DNA of 64,000 nucleotides. Source: Cichorium intybus (Eukaryota > Streptophyta > Magnoliopsida > Asterales > Asteraceae). The position numbers and the translations under genes were made by a program. The stretch spans positions 80,025,382-80,089,381 of the forward strand of contig CM042016.1 of assembly GCA_023525715.1 (NCBI GenBank), read 5' to 3'. Shown here piece by piece: positions 47,283 to 59,198 of this stretch. Each line of letters starts with the position of its first letter. Positions within the stretch are counted from its first letter, which is position 1. Under the pieces are notes generated by a model that was not told where the DNA came from, did no database searches, and was given only the letters and a program-made list of their open reading frames with translations.

Positions 47283-48385
47283 TATCCTTAGTTGATATTT
47301 ACACTACATGATTTTTGCATGCCATATTTTTTCCGAAAATTCCTAATGACTAGGATAAATCGATTTTTTTAAATTATTTGAAAATTTTTAATTGTTTTAA
47401 TATATTTTTGGTAATTATCTTCAAAAGATTTATTTATCTTTAAGCATTATTTGAATTTTTGAAATTATTTCCTTTTTATTAAATTAGGAAATTGACAATT
47501 TAATTGTTTAAATTATTTTTGATAATGTTTAGGATAACTGAATTAAATTAATCATTATCATGTGTCCTCACGTGATTTGAATATTTAATTAGTAATTAAT
47601 TATTGTCATTTGATTATACATGGATAATTAGGATTAATTAGTTAGTTCAATTTTGATCCTAAATGTGTGCCTTGCTTGTTTGATGTTAATTATTAACATG
47701 TGCCCTCACATAATTAGAATAATTAAATGGTGATTTAATATTATCATTTAAACACATAGGTTAATTGAATTAATATGATCAAAGATCTGTAAATTTAGAA
47801 GGTTTAAAATACATCTTATACATTATATAATAGTTTATATTATATGTATAAATAAAATTAAATACATCAACTTGGATCAAGACTAGGCTCATCCATTCTA
47901 AGCACTCTAAGATGGTTTAAGGAAATGACCTATAAAATGACCGTTGAATGGGCGTCCTTTTCGCTCACCATCATTTGTGTGGACCAATAGAGTTAACGAA
48001 AGGGTTTAAAGATGTTAATGTCAAGTTAAAAGTATTAACTTAAAAATTATCCAAACAAAATACTCGTTTAGATAAATAGGAAAATTGAATATGTATGCTA
48101 GTCCATGAAAACGCACATCATTTCCTTATGGTCTATTAATGGAGCTTATGTGGTTATCTGTCACGTTAATTTGAGACTGTAAATGAAAGATGATGTGACA
48201 ATTCGGGTTTATGGCTATTGATGGAGCGTGTGTGGTTTACCGGCACGTTCATTTGACACTACAAATGGAACGAATGTGCCAATGCGGTTTTCCATGGTTA
48301 ATTCACAATCTTGTTTGTGGTCTTCGGTATCCCACCGACAAAGGTAAGATAACATATTCGAGATTAATGTGCCATTAATGACTCA
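47283..48385 (+). other. Copia-4 leader; gag missing
   Basis: About 1.1 kb of AT-rich sequence with no gag fold or zinc knuckle in any frame. Positions 48127-48291 are an imperfect tandem duplication (period 83 bp), recognisable by TATTAATGGAGCTTATGTGG against TATTGATGGAGCGTGTGTGG. The protease end starts immediately after, so an internal deletion probably removed gag. Confidence 0.6.
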
Positions 48386-51317
48386 ATGAATCTCAAAAGA
48401 ATGAGACTTGCTAACAACAAGTGCCTTGATATAACAGGAGTTGGAGATGTTACACTCCGGACATCCTTGGGTACAAAATGGACTTTGAAGGATGTCAAGT
48501 TCATTCCGGGTCTGAAGAGGATGTTGATATCAGTTGGGCAGTTGGATGATGAAGGGCAAAAGGTTGTGTTTGGAAACCATCAGTAGAAAGTAACGAAGGG
48601 CAACATGGTCGTTGCTGGTGACCAAAAGCAAGAATCCTTGTATATGGTGGAGGATTCCTCAGACGAGACCAATGCTGCCGAAGAAGATCAGAAGACCTCC
48701 ACTCTGTGGCACCAAAGGCTTGGTCACATGAGTGTAAAGGGAATGAAGATGTTGGTTGCTAAGGGCAATATTCTAGAGGTGAAGGAAGCTGTCGAAGAAT
48801 TCAGTGAGTCCTGTGTATTAAGTAAATAGAAGAAGGTCACCTTCTCTAATGTGGGCCAAGCTCCAAGGTTATGAAACTCGAGCTTTTGCATTCTAATGCT
48901 ACAGACCAACCTTTGTATCTTCGTTTGGGGGATCTGGTTACTATGTTACATTCATTGACGACTTAACAAGGAAGGTATGGGTTTACTTCATTAAAAACAA
49001 ATTCGAAGTATTTGCCACTTTTATGAAGTGGAGAGCTGCTGTCAAGACCAAGACGGGTCTCAAGGTCAAATGCCTTAAATCCGATAATGGGGGTGAATAC
49101 AAGAGCAGCGAATTTGTTGATTACTGTGCTAAGAACAGGATCCAGATGTTAAAAACGGTCCTATAAACTCCTCAGCAGAATCGCATAGCGGAACGGATGA
49201 ACAAAATTCTGAATGAAAGGGCGAAGCGCATGAGATTACATGCTGGGATGCCGAAGATGTTTTAGGCAAATGCTGTTAACATTGCTTCCTACTTAATCAA
49301 CTGAGGACCCTCACCCTCCTGGGGCTCAAGATTCCTAAAGAGGAATTGCATGATCATGAAGTTTCCCTCAAACACTTAAGAGTGTACGGATACGTCTCAT
49401 ATGTCAAAGCTAAGGATAGTGAGAGAGACAACCTAGAGGCCAAGTCGAATAAGTGCTTTTTTATTGGTTATGACGTAAATAACATGGGGTATCGATGTTG
49501 GGATAGCCAGATTCGAAGGGTTATCATCAGTCGGGATGTGATATTTAACGAAAATTCCTTGTATAAAGACACTTTATCAGGAACTGACCGAAGCAAACCA
49601 ACCGAACTGAAGGAGCAAGTTGTGTTTGGAGAATCACCCGAAGACGATCATGCGAAGCCTTCTGAGGAAGATTCAAGTAGGACCTCCGGAAGTAGTGAGA
49701 ATAATGAAGAAGCATCTGGGAGAACTAGAGATAATGGGAGCTCGTCAGAGGAGGATGGTAACACCCCGGACCGAAGTGAAGGTAATGAATCAAGAGCTGC
49801 AACTCCAGGTATTCTCAGGAGATCTACTAGAGAGAGAAGACCTCCAGTTCGATACTCCGTGTTAGCAAGCTACCTATTGATGGCCGATAATAGGGAATCA
49901 GAATCTTATCATGAAGCCTTGAGGATGAAAGACTCCGTATAGTGGAAGAAGGCGATGGAGGACGAGATACGCTCACTTGACAAAAATGAGACATGGTGTC
50001 TTGTCAAGTTACCAACAAAGAAGAAGGCATTATCCAACAAGTGGGTGTTTCGGGTCAAAGACGAAGCTAATGGCTAAGAGACAAAGCACGATTAGTGGTA
50101 AAGGGGTTCCAACAGAAGGAGGGGTTGATTAAAACGTAATTTTCTCTCCAGTTGTGAAGATGAGCACAATCCGAACCGTGCTTGGGTTCGTAGCATCCGA
50201 AGATCTCTACCTGAGCAGCTACATGTCAAGATTGCATTCTTGCATGGTGACCTGGAAGCAGACATCTACATGGCGCAACAAGAAGGTTTTGAGATTGTTT
50301 GGAAAGAAAACATGGTGTGCCGCTTAAATGTCTATATGGATTGAAGCAAGCTCCAAGGCAGTGGTATTTGAAGTTTGATGACTTCATGAGGAGAAATGGG
50401 TTTCGGAGGAGCGATAGCGACCACTGCTGTTGATGATATGTCAGTAGCGGGTGTTGAAACAACTCAATCCGTATGTTGATGATATGTCAACTCAAGGCCT
50501 CATACATTATCCTACTTCTCTATGTTGATGATATGTCAGTAGCGGGTGTTGAAACACAGGAGATCAACAGGCTAAAACAACAGTTAAGGAATTCAAGATG
50601 AAGGACCTCGGAAGCAAATTCTAGGCATTAGCATTGTCAGAAACCAAGCTTTGGAAGAGATCAAACTTTCTCAGGAGAAGTACATCTTGAAGGTTTTGGA
50701 GAATTTCAACATGGCAAGTGTTGAGGTCTGAAGCACCCCGCTTTGAAGCCACTTAAAGCTTTTAAAAGAGCAAAAGAGGGATAGAGACAAGGAAGAAATG
50801 GCTAAGGTTCTGTATGCATCTGCAGTTGGTAGTCTGATGTACGCTATGGTGTATACGAGGCCAGACATTACACATGTAGTGGGAGTCGTCAATAGATTCA
50901 TGTCGAATCTAGGGAAAGAGCATTGGGAAGGAGTCAAGTGGCTGCTCTGCTACTTGAAGGGACCCTCAGACCCAGCCTTAGTTTACAAAATACAGAAGGT
51001 GGTCCTTGAGGGTTTTACTGATGCAGATCTAGGGGGTTGTGCGCATTCAGGGAAAAGGACGACTGGTTATGTTTTCATAATTGGAGGAAATGCAGCCAGT
51101 TGGATGTCCTGATAGTAGAAGAGTGTAGCTCCCTCAACCACTGAAGCAGAATACATGGCAGTAGTAGAAGCTAGCAAGGAACTACTGTGGTTGAAGAACT
51201 TCCTACCAGAGCTAGGATAGAAACATGAAGATTGTGTGTTGCGTTGTGTGTTGCGTTGTGACAGTCAGAGTGCAATTCACCTTGCAAAGAATCCGGTGTT
51301 TCACAACAGGACGAAAT
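48386..51317 (+). pseudogene. Copia-4 pol: protease end, integrase, RT and RNase H (many lesions)
   Basis: 48386-48829 gives the end of the protease region (GLKRMLISVGQL) and the pre-integrase histidines (LWHQRLGHMSVKGM). 48930-49300 gives the integrase core (FIDDLTRKVWVYF, KSDNGGEYKS), with stops near 49166, 49263 and 49302. 49346-49942 gives the integrase C-terminus and an acidic linker. A TAG at 49939 precedes WKKAMEDEIRSLDKNETW of the RT. The RT catalytic stretch is scrambled (50428-50555), and RNase H runs from about 51012 (FTDADLGG) to 51317. The class is Tork-like copia. Confidence 0.75.
50428..50555 (+). repeat. Local triplication of the RT catalytic-motif DNA in Copia-4
   Basis: TGTTGATGATATGTCA, which encodes the VDDM part of the YVDD box, occurs at 50428, 50474 and 50523. 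Copies one and three share a longer 33 bp stretch that ends GGTGTTGAAAC. The duplication destroys the RT frame. Confidence 0.8.
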
Positions 51318-52033
51318 TGTTAGAATAATGTCCCAGGTCATCAACTTGTGGTAATATTTCTGATAATGGCAAACGTCCTTTTGGGTTGCCCTCATGGCCC
51401 AAAAAAAAGACAGAGTCAAAAGGAATTAAAGAAAGTATGATTAGTTTATTAATTTATTGAGAAATAAATTAACTAGAAACTAGATATAAATTAATTGATA
51501 AATTAATTTAGAATCAATTAAAGGGACTAAATTGAAATTAATTAAAGGTTTAATCAATGGAAACAAGTCCAGGGTGTGCGGCCGCCAGAAGGCTCCTAAG
51601 TTTGAAACCCCTAGGAGCCCTTGCACTATAAATAAAGACCTTGGGGTTCAACCCTAAATCATCCCTCACCTCAAGGGAGCCGCCATCTCCACCCCTTCCT
51701 CCCCTTTCTACGAAATCCTCATCCCTATCTAGGGTTTGAGGTTTCTTCCTCCTTCCCAAGTGGAAGTTTTGATCTGCTTGGTTTTCTGGTGTTGTTTGGG
51801 TATGAGCCACTCGAGGGATTTACACTTTGGATCCTGTTCATCCTTTGCAAGATGTTGTTCATCAGATTCAAAGAAGGAGATAAACCTAAGGTGCATTTTG
51901 TTTATGTTTCTAATGTTGCTATAACATATATGAACTGCATGATCCTGAACTTTGTTCATGGATAATTGTGTGATTTGACCTTGTTAGTCTTCTGCTGCAT
52001 ATGTTTATGTGTTTATGTGATCGAATCCCAATA
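51318..52033. mobile_element. Solo copia LTR inside the Copia-4 RNase H
   Basis: A 716 bp block from TGTTAGAATAATG to CCCAATA (probably once CCAACA) splits RNase H exactly between HNRTK and the continuation at about 52035. The flanks are GAAAT (51313-51317) and GAAAG (52034-52038), a 4 of 5 match. It has a GCACTATAAATAAAG promoter near 51625 and shares CCTTTTGGGTTGCCCTCAT with the Copia-5 LTR, so it belongs to a related family. Confidence 0.7.
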
Positions 52034-52448
52034 GAAAGACGTCAAGATGTGATACCATTTCATTCGAGAGCCGATAGCAGAAGGTATGGTCATCTTAAAG
52101 AAAATCCTTCGTTCGAAGAATCCTACATATATGTTCACGAACGTGGTCCCATTTGATAAGTTGAAGTTGTGCATGACTTCAGCTGGTCTTTAGCAGAAGT
52201 AAGGGCGAAGAATAGGAACTAGGTTGAGTCTAATCTGGAGTGGAGTGTCACTACGTCCAAAGACAGGAGGTATCATCCAAACCGAGGAGTAGCCTCGCTC
52301 TGGTCCTTGAAGAGCATCGAGAAGCTGATAAAAGGGCCATGTTACTTCAGTAGGAAGTATCCCTCTGGCAAAAGTACAAAAGGACTTTTGGTGTCAGGAA
52401 GTTGGTCTACATAGTACGCTAATTGTACACTACTTTTCTGCCATAGCA
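52034..52448 (+). pseudogene. End of Copia-4 RNase H and downstream sequence
   Basis: From about 52050 the frame reads YHFIREPIAEGMVILKKI, then VPFDKLKLCMTSAGL, ending at 52192. This is the normal copia RNase H end and proves continuity with 51317. The remaining 250 bp show no feature and end where the Copia-5 LTR is thought to begin. Confidence 0.7.
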
Positions 52449-53228
52449 TGTTCATTGTGAAGGGTTTCTATGCAATCAATGAACAAATAAATTCCTATGG
52501 TTCACATGCAACCCTAAGATGATCTATGTTTTCTTCTATGAAGATAGTAAACTAAAACCTAAAGGGAACAATTGATTTCTAAAGATCAAATAAGAATAAC
52601 CAACCTTTCTTGATCTTGTTCTTGAAGCTAGCAGCAAAGCAATCCTGCCTCAAATGCAAGTCACACCCAAAGCAATGGAGAAAACAGTTCAGCAGAGTAA
52701 CAGAGAGAGAGAGGTTGCGTGAGATATTAGGTGCTCAGGGGGTTCCTTTTATAGCCTCCTAGGGTTACACCTGAAACCCTAAGGAGCCTCCAAATGGACA
52801 AGCCTTTTGACCACTTGGACCAGGCTTCCCAAAACCCTAATTAGGGTTTCGCCAAACCCTGGAGGAGCCTCCAGGGTGGCGCTATTTTGGTCCCTAATTT
52901 TTACCTTGCCAGTTATTCAACTATTGAATAAATACAAACCAGTCCCTACACCTTTTATTAATTTATTTAATCACTAAATTAAATCCAATTAATTCAAGAT
53001 TAAATCTCAACTAATTAGTATAGTTTCTAATTAATATATTAACACTCAAATATATTAATAAACCATATATTTATTTTCTATTGATTTATTAAACAATTAA
53101 TAAATAAATCATTCTCTCTACTGAACTATACATCTATCCTCTAGCTATGAGGGCAACCCAAATGGACTTCGCTTCTATTAACAAGATAAATACAATTATA
53201 AGTCATGACTTAGACACCTAATCCAACA
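52449..53228 (-). repeat. 3' LTR of Copia-5
   Basis: The right edge is firm: CCAACA meets the polypurine tract at 53228/53229. The left edge is chosen at a TG (minus strand end TGAACA); another candidate is 52424. The LTR contains a GAGGCTATAAAAGGAACC promoter (about 52750, minus strand), a CT microsatellite near 52705, and AAACCCTAATTAGGGTTT, an 18 bp perfect palindrome at about 52833-52850. Confidence 0.7.
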
Positions 53229-54078
53229 GTCTCCCACTTGGATAAGTCTATGACTTTAATTGTCTGTTTACCTTCTGATTAATGTCAGATTCCCAGAAAC
53301 TGTCCTGAACTCTGACCCAGTCAGTTCTTTCCAAAGATAAGTGATCTGATGATCGTCCATCCAACAGGATAATTTCAGACCCAAGACATGGATTAATATC
53401 AATCTTTGTCTGATACTCTGTTTCTCGATTTCCGATTTGCATATGACTTTTGAGACTAGTAATTAAACACATCAATTTAGTCTCGGTTGGCCAACACTTT
53501 TAGTCAACTTCAAAATCATCGAGAAGCCTACAGATACATGTTTTCCATCGGGTCAAGGGACGGATAAGTTTCGACTTATATTTCCATACCTTTTACCATT
53601 CAGAATACTCACAACAATGTGTTTTATAACACCGAGTTACCGGTGCCTTTACGCATTATCAATAAGTACTTGTCTCGCAAATTACAGATCATATCTCTCC
53701 ACTTAAAGATCAAAAGATATTATCGTCTTAACATTGCTCGTGATGTAATCCATGAAGCAATCTGTTAAGCACGGGTTTATCCAATACTAAAATCTCTATT
53801 TTCTAAGTACTCATGAACGTTGCAGCAGTCTTACCGCAATGTCTAACTCATTAGACAATCTACAACCGATTCATGACAGTCTTCGTTCACACTTACTCCC
53901 TAACAGTGTGATTGACTATGGAATTTTAAATAATCTAATTATTTAGGAAGTTAAACATATAAATATAGAAACACAATAATGAACAATTGACAAAGGTAGT
54001 AACAATACTCATTTATAAATCTCCATTATAAAATCACCAAGTCAATTTTATTTATAATGTTACAAGTTTCAAATCTAT
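53229..54078 (-). other. Copia-5 3' non-coding region
   Basis: 850 bp with no gene. It is similar in place and length to the regions in Copia-1 and Copia-3. The polypurine tract CCAAGTGGGAGAC (minus strand) is at about 53229-53241. Confidence 0.7.
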
Positions 54079-54622
54079 CTAATTACTAAAACTAATACCA
54101 TCCTTCAGTCCAATGCTCCGAGCATGCTGATTGTGCTTGATCCTACTCAGTGCCTTAGTCAAAGGATCTACAGGATTGTCTTCAGATGATACTCTCTTAA
54201 CCAGTAAGTGACCCTCTTCTAAGCGATGTCGAATGTAATGGTACTTTCTGTCGATATGACTGGACTTTCCATGATCTCGCGGTTCTTTTGTCAAAGCGAC
54301 CGCTCCTTCATTATCGCAAAACAGTCCCATTGGCTCCTGAATGCTCGAGACAACTCCAAGGTCACCGATAAAGTTCTTCAGCCAAGCCGCTTCCTTAGAC
54401 GCTTCACTCGCTGCAATGTACTCTGATTTGCACGTTGAATCAGCCACCGTTTCCTGCTTGGAACTCTTCCAAGTGACCGGTCCACCGTTCAAAAGAAATA
54501 CCCAGCCCGACTGGGACCGACCACTGTCCCTATCTGTTTGGAAGCTGGCATCTGTATATCCACTCACGTTCAAGTCATCACTGCCACTAAGGACTAATAC
54601 CATATTCTTTGTCCTTCGCAGA
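54079..54622 (-). CDS. Copia-5 RNase H
   Basis: An open frame of 174 codons (to 54603) plus the bases up to the insertion. GYTDASFQTDRDSGRSQSG, the KSEYIAAS block, LFCDNEGAVAL and DPLTKAL are the RNase H landmarks, and the catalytic aspartates (TD, DN) are present. This is the C-terminal end of pol, cut from its RT by the Athila-like element, so it has no start of its own. Confidence 0.8.
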
Positions 54623-55735
54623 TGACAACGCCTAGTGATATCAAGTATTTTAGACGTTGTTGAGCCCTATTCTTTATGAAATTATATCAGCTATATCTTG
54701 GTATTCTCACTTTTCGTGCCAGGACTTGTTTGGAAGAAAAGAATGAAAACAGGGACTAAAAGCGTGCAAATTGGAGAAAGTTTGGAAAGGAATGAAAAAT
54801 CAAGGAAATACGTACGCGCGCCGCGGAAATTAACAACGCGCGACGCGGGTCAAAGGCGGTGATCCAAATTCAAAGGCCGAGAAAACGGGACCTGTTAAGT
54901 ACGCGCGCCGCGGGTTCCTCATATGCGCGGCATGGCTGCGGTAAATTTCAACTATAAATAGAGGCATTTACAGCCGAAAACCCGAGCAAAACCCTGGTGA
55001 AGAATCGACCGTAGAGGCTCTTTGACTCCAAGAATTCATTTTTAACAACCATCTTTTGGCAATTCAGGTTTTATAATTTAATTTCCTTTTGGTAGTAAGT
55101 AGCATTTGTAGCTAAGGTCTTTGGGAGTGACAACCACTGACTTTGAGCACTTTAGTTTTCTGTTTTACATCATTGGTTACTGTATTGGACCACTGGAATT
55201 CAGTTTTTGTTAATGAAAATCATTTGGTTACAATTAATCTTAGTTTTTCGGTGTTTTGATGCTTGTGTTTGATTGTGTTTGTTTGGGTTGTGTTTGGATG
55301 TTATTTTGACCTTGTTTGGGACTGTTTCCCTTGCTGAAATTAGTAGCCAACTAGGTTAGTCTTAGGTATTGAACTTTGGCCAGTAGCTATTCAGTTCGGC
55401 TGTAGCTATTGGTTTAGGTTATACCTTGTTTTGTTTGGATGTTTTGGATGCTTTTGATTGCTTCTGATTCAGAGATGCACTTCTGATTTCAGAAAGTAAC
55501 TAGGCTTGTTTGAGTTGAGTTTAGCTTATGCTTGGCTTGACTTTGTTTGGTTATTGCTTTTGGGTAGTTGAGAACTTAGAAACTAGGTCCTCTGACTGTA
55601 GCGTGACACTACAAGTTGGTAATCTGTCATCTGGTCTAACCACGAAGCTCCTGCGGATCGACCCTGACTACCACTGTGCTAGTGTGTGTGTTAGTTTTTT
55701 CTTATTTTTGACCGCACGACGACCTAGGCGTGTCA
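54623..55735 (+). repeat. 5' LTR of the Athila-like element
   Basis: The LTR is 1113 bp, TGACAACG to GTGTCA. Four GC-rich words of the form GCGCGCCGCGG or GCGCGACGCGG (54814-54942) lie just upstream of the TATA box at 54953-54960 (ACTATAAATAGAGG). The end carries CTGCGGATCGACCCTGACTA, which is typical of Athila/Tat elements. Confidence 0.9.
54953..54960 (+). promoter_or_regulatory. TATA box of the Athila-like LTR
   Basis: TATAAATA in front of a GAGGCATTTACAGCC start region. The same box is in the 3' LTR near 62303-62310. Confidence 0.7.
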
Positions 55736-55740
55736 AATTT

Positions 55741-55758
55741 TGGCGCCGGTGCCGGGGA
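55741..55758 (+). other. Primer-binding site (tRNA-Asp type)
   Basis: TGGCGCCGGTGCCGGGGA is five bases after the LTR. It matches the tRNA-Asp-type site of Athila/Tat elements with one difference from the usual form. Confidence 0.85.
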
Positions 55759-55964
55759 GTTGTGAGCTTAGATTAGGTGATTAGTAGGAACTTGTTTCTT
55801 GATTTTCTGGAGTTTCATTTGGTTAGTTTCTGGTTTTTGATTTTTCGGGCGTGTTGCATTCGTGCATGCGTACTCGCAGGGGTGAGCAATTATCCCCATT
55901 GCATTTTGACTCAGAGATTGAGCGACCTGCGCACAAAATCCGTGCCCGTAGGCATTTGAATATC

Positions 55965-58184
55965 ATGAGTTTTAGTCAAGTTAGTAGTAGTACAGTAGGC
56001 GTTGCCCAGGAACCATCAGGTGAGGCAATGGGGATGTCTTTTATTCCCCCAATTTCAGAGTTTCAGTTTGGGAGCACGAGTGGTGGTGCAGTTTCAGCCC
56101 CTGCACCCATACCATCGTGCACTCCACCATCGATTCCACCATTTTCACCAGTATCACAACCACAATCCACCAATCCATTTACCTCTACAATGTCTTGGGG
56201 AGAGCCGACCCGTGATGACACCCCAGTTTCTAGACAGCAGACACCAACCTCTCAACCATTTTCTCAACCACAACCAGTTCTCTTTAAACCTCAACCCACA
56301 TTCCAACCTACACAATGTACACAATACCAACAACCTCCTCAGCCACAGTAACAGTATCCAGAGGAGGAGGAGAGATATAATGAGGAAGACGAGGGATGGA
56401 TGCCACCAGCACCTCAACAACCAAGGAGCCGAGGTCGAGGACCTCTGCGGAGAGCACCACAGTATCCACCAACACAAGGTCAGCAGAATTATAACGATCA
56501 TCTTTACGGTAATCCTGCTCAACCTTTATATTTTGCACAACCGAGAAGGCAATCGGTTGCATCACATTTCCAGCCACGAGAATATGATGATTCGTCGCAA
56601 ATTTATATTCCGGACAATATTGAATCTCAAGTAGAAATAAGGCCTCAGTTGTTAGGAATATTGCCAGAGTTTAGGGGGTACAAGCAGGATGACCCGTATA
56701 ATCACTTATATGAATTTATAGCGATTGCCAATGCTAATACCCCTAGGAATGTCAATAGGAACATCTTTAGGCTTAGGTTATTCCCATTCACTCTTAAGGA
56801 CAAAGCCAAATATTGGTTTACGTCTTTACCATCAAACAACATTACCACATGGGATCAGCTCAAGGCCAAGTTCCTACAAGAATTTTATCCAGCAAGCAAA
56901 ACAACGAAGATCAGGAGGGTCATTCAGGACTTTTAGTAGAAACCAGGAGAAGCTTTCCACAAAGCGTTTGATAGGTTAAAGGAGTTATTACAATCCTGCC
57001 CACATCATGAGATTCCTAAATGGCAGTTAGTGAAGTTGTTCTTTGAAGGAGTCAGTGAAACACATCAGGCTATGATAAATGCCTCGTCAAGCGGGACATT
57101 TATGTGGCAAGATCTAGAGGAAGCTTGGCAGTTCTTGGAGCAGTTAAGCAATGGCTCCAAAGCAAACTTTTCTACAATAAAGACTTTAGGCACAGCAGCA
57201 GCAGTGGGAGCTGATGCTGATTGGAGGAAAGAAGTAAAAAAGGAAATAAGTGACTTGAATAAGAAATTTGACAGGCTCATGTCAACGCTGCAGAATGGAC
57301 CGTAGGGTCAATCACAATGAGGTCAAGGAGGACCGAAGGTTCAGGAGGCAAACCAAGTTCATGGCCAGGGTCAAGGTCAGTACAACAATGGACGACCCTA
57401 CAGACCATATAATCAAGGACATCAGCAGAATTTCAACAACCAGAGGCAGAATAATTACCAAGGTCAATCATCTAATCAGCCTAGGTCATACCAGCCTGCA
57501 AACAATAATGGAAATGCAAGTGGGAATACTAACAATAATAATAGGGGGCCCAACAATGCTGTCAACAATGCCCCAGGAACTCAAGAAGAGATGATTGCAA
57601 AAATGTATGAAATGTTCAGTGCCACTCAGCAGCAGTCCCAGGCCAATGCAAAAGCTATTGCAAACATGGAAAGGCAAATTGGACAAATGGCCGAGGATCA
57701 GCAAAAAAGGGACAATGGGAAGTTGCCAAGTACTACGGAAGTTAATCCGACCCACAATCAGCGAGCCGAGAAAGAGCACGTAAATACTGTTGAAGCTGAA
57801 TGGAGAAAAGTTACTTTAGAGGACTTATTGGATTCAGGAAGTAAAGAAGAGTTTGAAAAAGGAGAAACAGTCCAGGAGAAGGAGGAGACTAAGGAGATTC
57901 AAGAGGAAGGTAAGGAAAAAGAAATTCGTGTTGAGGAGGGAAGTCAACCAAAGGAGGACACAGAGGTTCAGGAAGAAGAGCAGTCGACGGTAGCAGGAAT
58001 CAAGCAGAAGAATAAAGATAAGAAAGGGAAGAGGAAACAAGAAGCACCCAAACCAAGAGGGCCTTTGATAAACCAACCGTTGTGGGATGAACTTAAGGAT
58101 GCTCCTGAGGATACAAGAATCCTTCAGGAGATGTGTGAAAGAAATGAAAAAGTAAGACTCCCACACCAGAAACCGTTAGATTGA
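55965..58184 (+). pseudogene. Gag of the Athila-like element (five in-frame stops)
   Basis: One reading frame holds from ATG 55965 (MSFSQVSSSTVG) to 58184. Stops are at 56349, 56934, 56937, 57303 and 57318. A Pro/Gln-rich N-part is followed by the gypsy gag core (LLGILPEFRGYKQDDPYNHL, FPFTLKDKAKYWFTSLP, LKAKFLQEFYPASKT), then an Asn/Gln-rich stretch and a Glu/Lys-rich tail. All five stops fit single C-to-T changes at glutamine or arginine codons. No frame shift occurs in 2.2 kb, so the coding frame was under selection until recently. No CCHC knuckle was seen. Confidence 0.8.
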
Positions 58185-59017
58185 CGATTAAGGACAGTAA
58201 GGCATTGTTGGGAGCACTGCCCAAAAAGGAGAGGGACCCTGGATCGCCACTGATCACCACTACTGTAGGAGACGTGGTCATTCGGAACACCTTGCTGGAT
58301 TTGGGAGTAAGTGTAAATGTGTTGCCAGGATACTTGTATGATAAGTACAAGAACGAAAAAATAGAGCCAACAAAAGTTGTAGTACAGCTGGCTGACCAGT
58401 CAACAAAGGTATCCCGGGGGAAATTGACTAATGTCATAGTCAAGGTTGGAGACTTCTTCTACCCTGTAGATTTCTTGGTCATGGAGTATGAAAGCTTGGA
58501 CGACGCGCCTGTGCTTATTTTAGGACGCCCATTTTTAGCTACGGCTGGCGCGGTAATTGACTGCAAGACGGGGGATGTGGACATCTCCTTTGGGACGCGA
58601 AAGAGAAGGCTGTTCGGAAATCCTGTATCTTTACCGTCAGAAAATAATGGCAAACAACTGGGCAAAAGTGTGTTAATGGAGCCAGGGATCCGGAGCAAAG
58701 AAAAAATTTGGACGCGAACGGGGGAAGGAGGAAAGGAATAGATTTTGAAGGAAACAAGGAACCACCCATTGGCCACTATTGATAAGGAGCAGTTGCTAGA
58801 TATGATGGAGATGCTAGAAGCGAGAAACCAGCAATACGAGAAAGAATCAAGAGAAAGGGAAGCAAAAGTTTTCAAGCTTCTGGAATCGCAAGAGCAATGG
58901 ATTAGTGGAGTGAGCAATAGAATGACTCAGCTCACATCCCTAATGTCGATGATGGCCCATAATTTCATACCTGGGTTTAAGCAGATGCCATCAGAAGTTC
59001 CAGCAGAGGAAGAATAG
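58181..59017 (+). pseudogene. Aspartic protease and coiled-coil tail of the Athila-like element
   Basis: The frame overlaps the gag end by a few bases; one base seems to be missing at the junction, so gag and protease were probably one protein. The protease core has LLDLGVSVNVLP (the DLG form of the site, usual in Athila), then LVMEYESLDDAPVLILGRPF and FLATAGAVIDCKTG. A TAG at 58739 is followed in frame by a 90-residue acidic, heptad-like tail (LLDMMEMLEARNQQYEKE). In related elements RT begins here; in this element the frame ends at 59017 with EEE and a stop. Confidence 0.8.
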
Positions 59018-59040
59018 AAGGAGGAGTTCCACGTCTGGCT

Positions 59041-59080
59041 GAAGACGTTAAACTTAGCGCTTGTTGGGAGGCAACCCATC
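59041..59080 (+). other. Conserved post-pol motif of Athila/Tat elements
   Basis: GAAGACGTTAAACTTAGCGC followed by TTGTTGGGAGGCAACCCATC. In relatives a GGGAGGCAACCC motif follows the pol stop codon. Here it follows the gag-protease stop, which marks the 3' border of the missing pol. Confidence 0.6.
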
Positions 59081-59198
59081 GTGTCATAGGTTAAGTTCTA
59101 TATTTCTTAGAAATAATTAGGAAAAATCTTATCATTAATAGCAGGTACCAATGGTCTAAGGCAAGTGTGGGGTCGTGTGAAGAATTTGAAATTTTAAT

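Larger units (their letters stand above)
38099..52448 (+). mobile_element. Copia-4: decayed Tork-like copia element, host of the Tekay-like element and a solo LTR
   Basis: 38099-38289 joins 47099 onward across the GTTAA target site of the Tekay-like element. This leads to a PBS at 47270-47282 and a broken pol at 48386-52200. Gag is missing. The left edge touches the Sire-1 LTR and the right edge touches Copia-5, so neither LTR of Copia-4 is cleanly delimited; 38099-38289 plus 47099-47269 is probably the remnant of its 5' LTR. RT and RNase H motifs are of copia type. Confidence 0.6.

Noticed and set aside
57834..58166. Leu/Phe-rich minus-strand frame that looks like a membrane protein
   Set aside because: It is the complement of a Glu/Lys-rich gag tail, which gives Leu/Phe-rich frames by composition alone.
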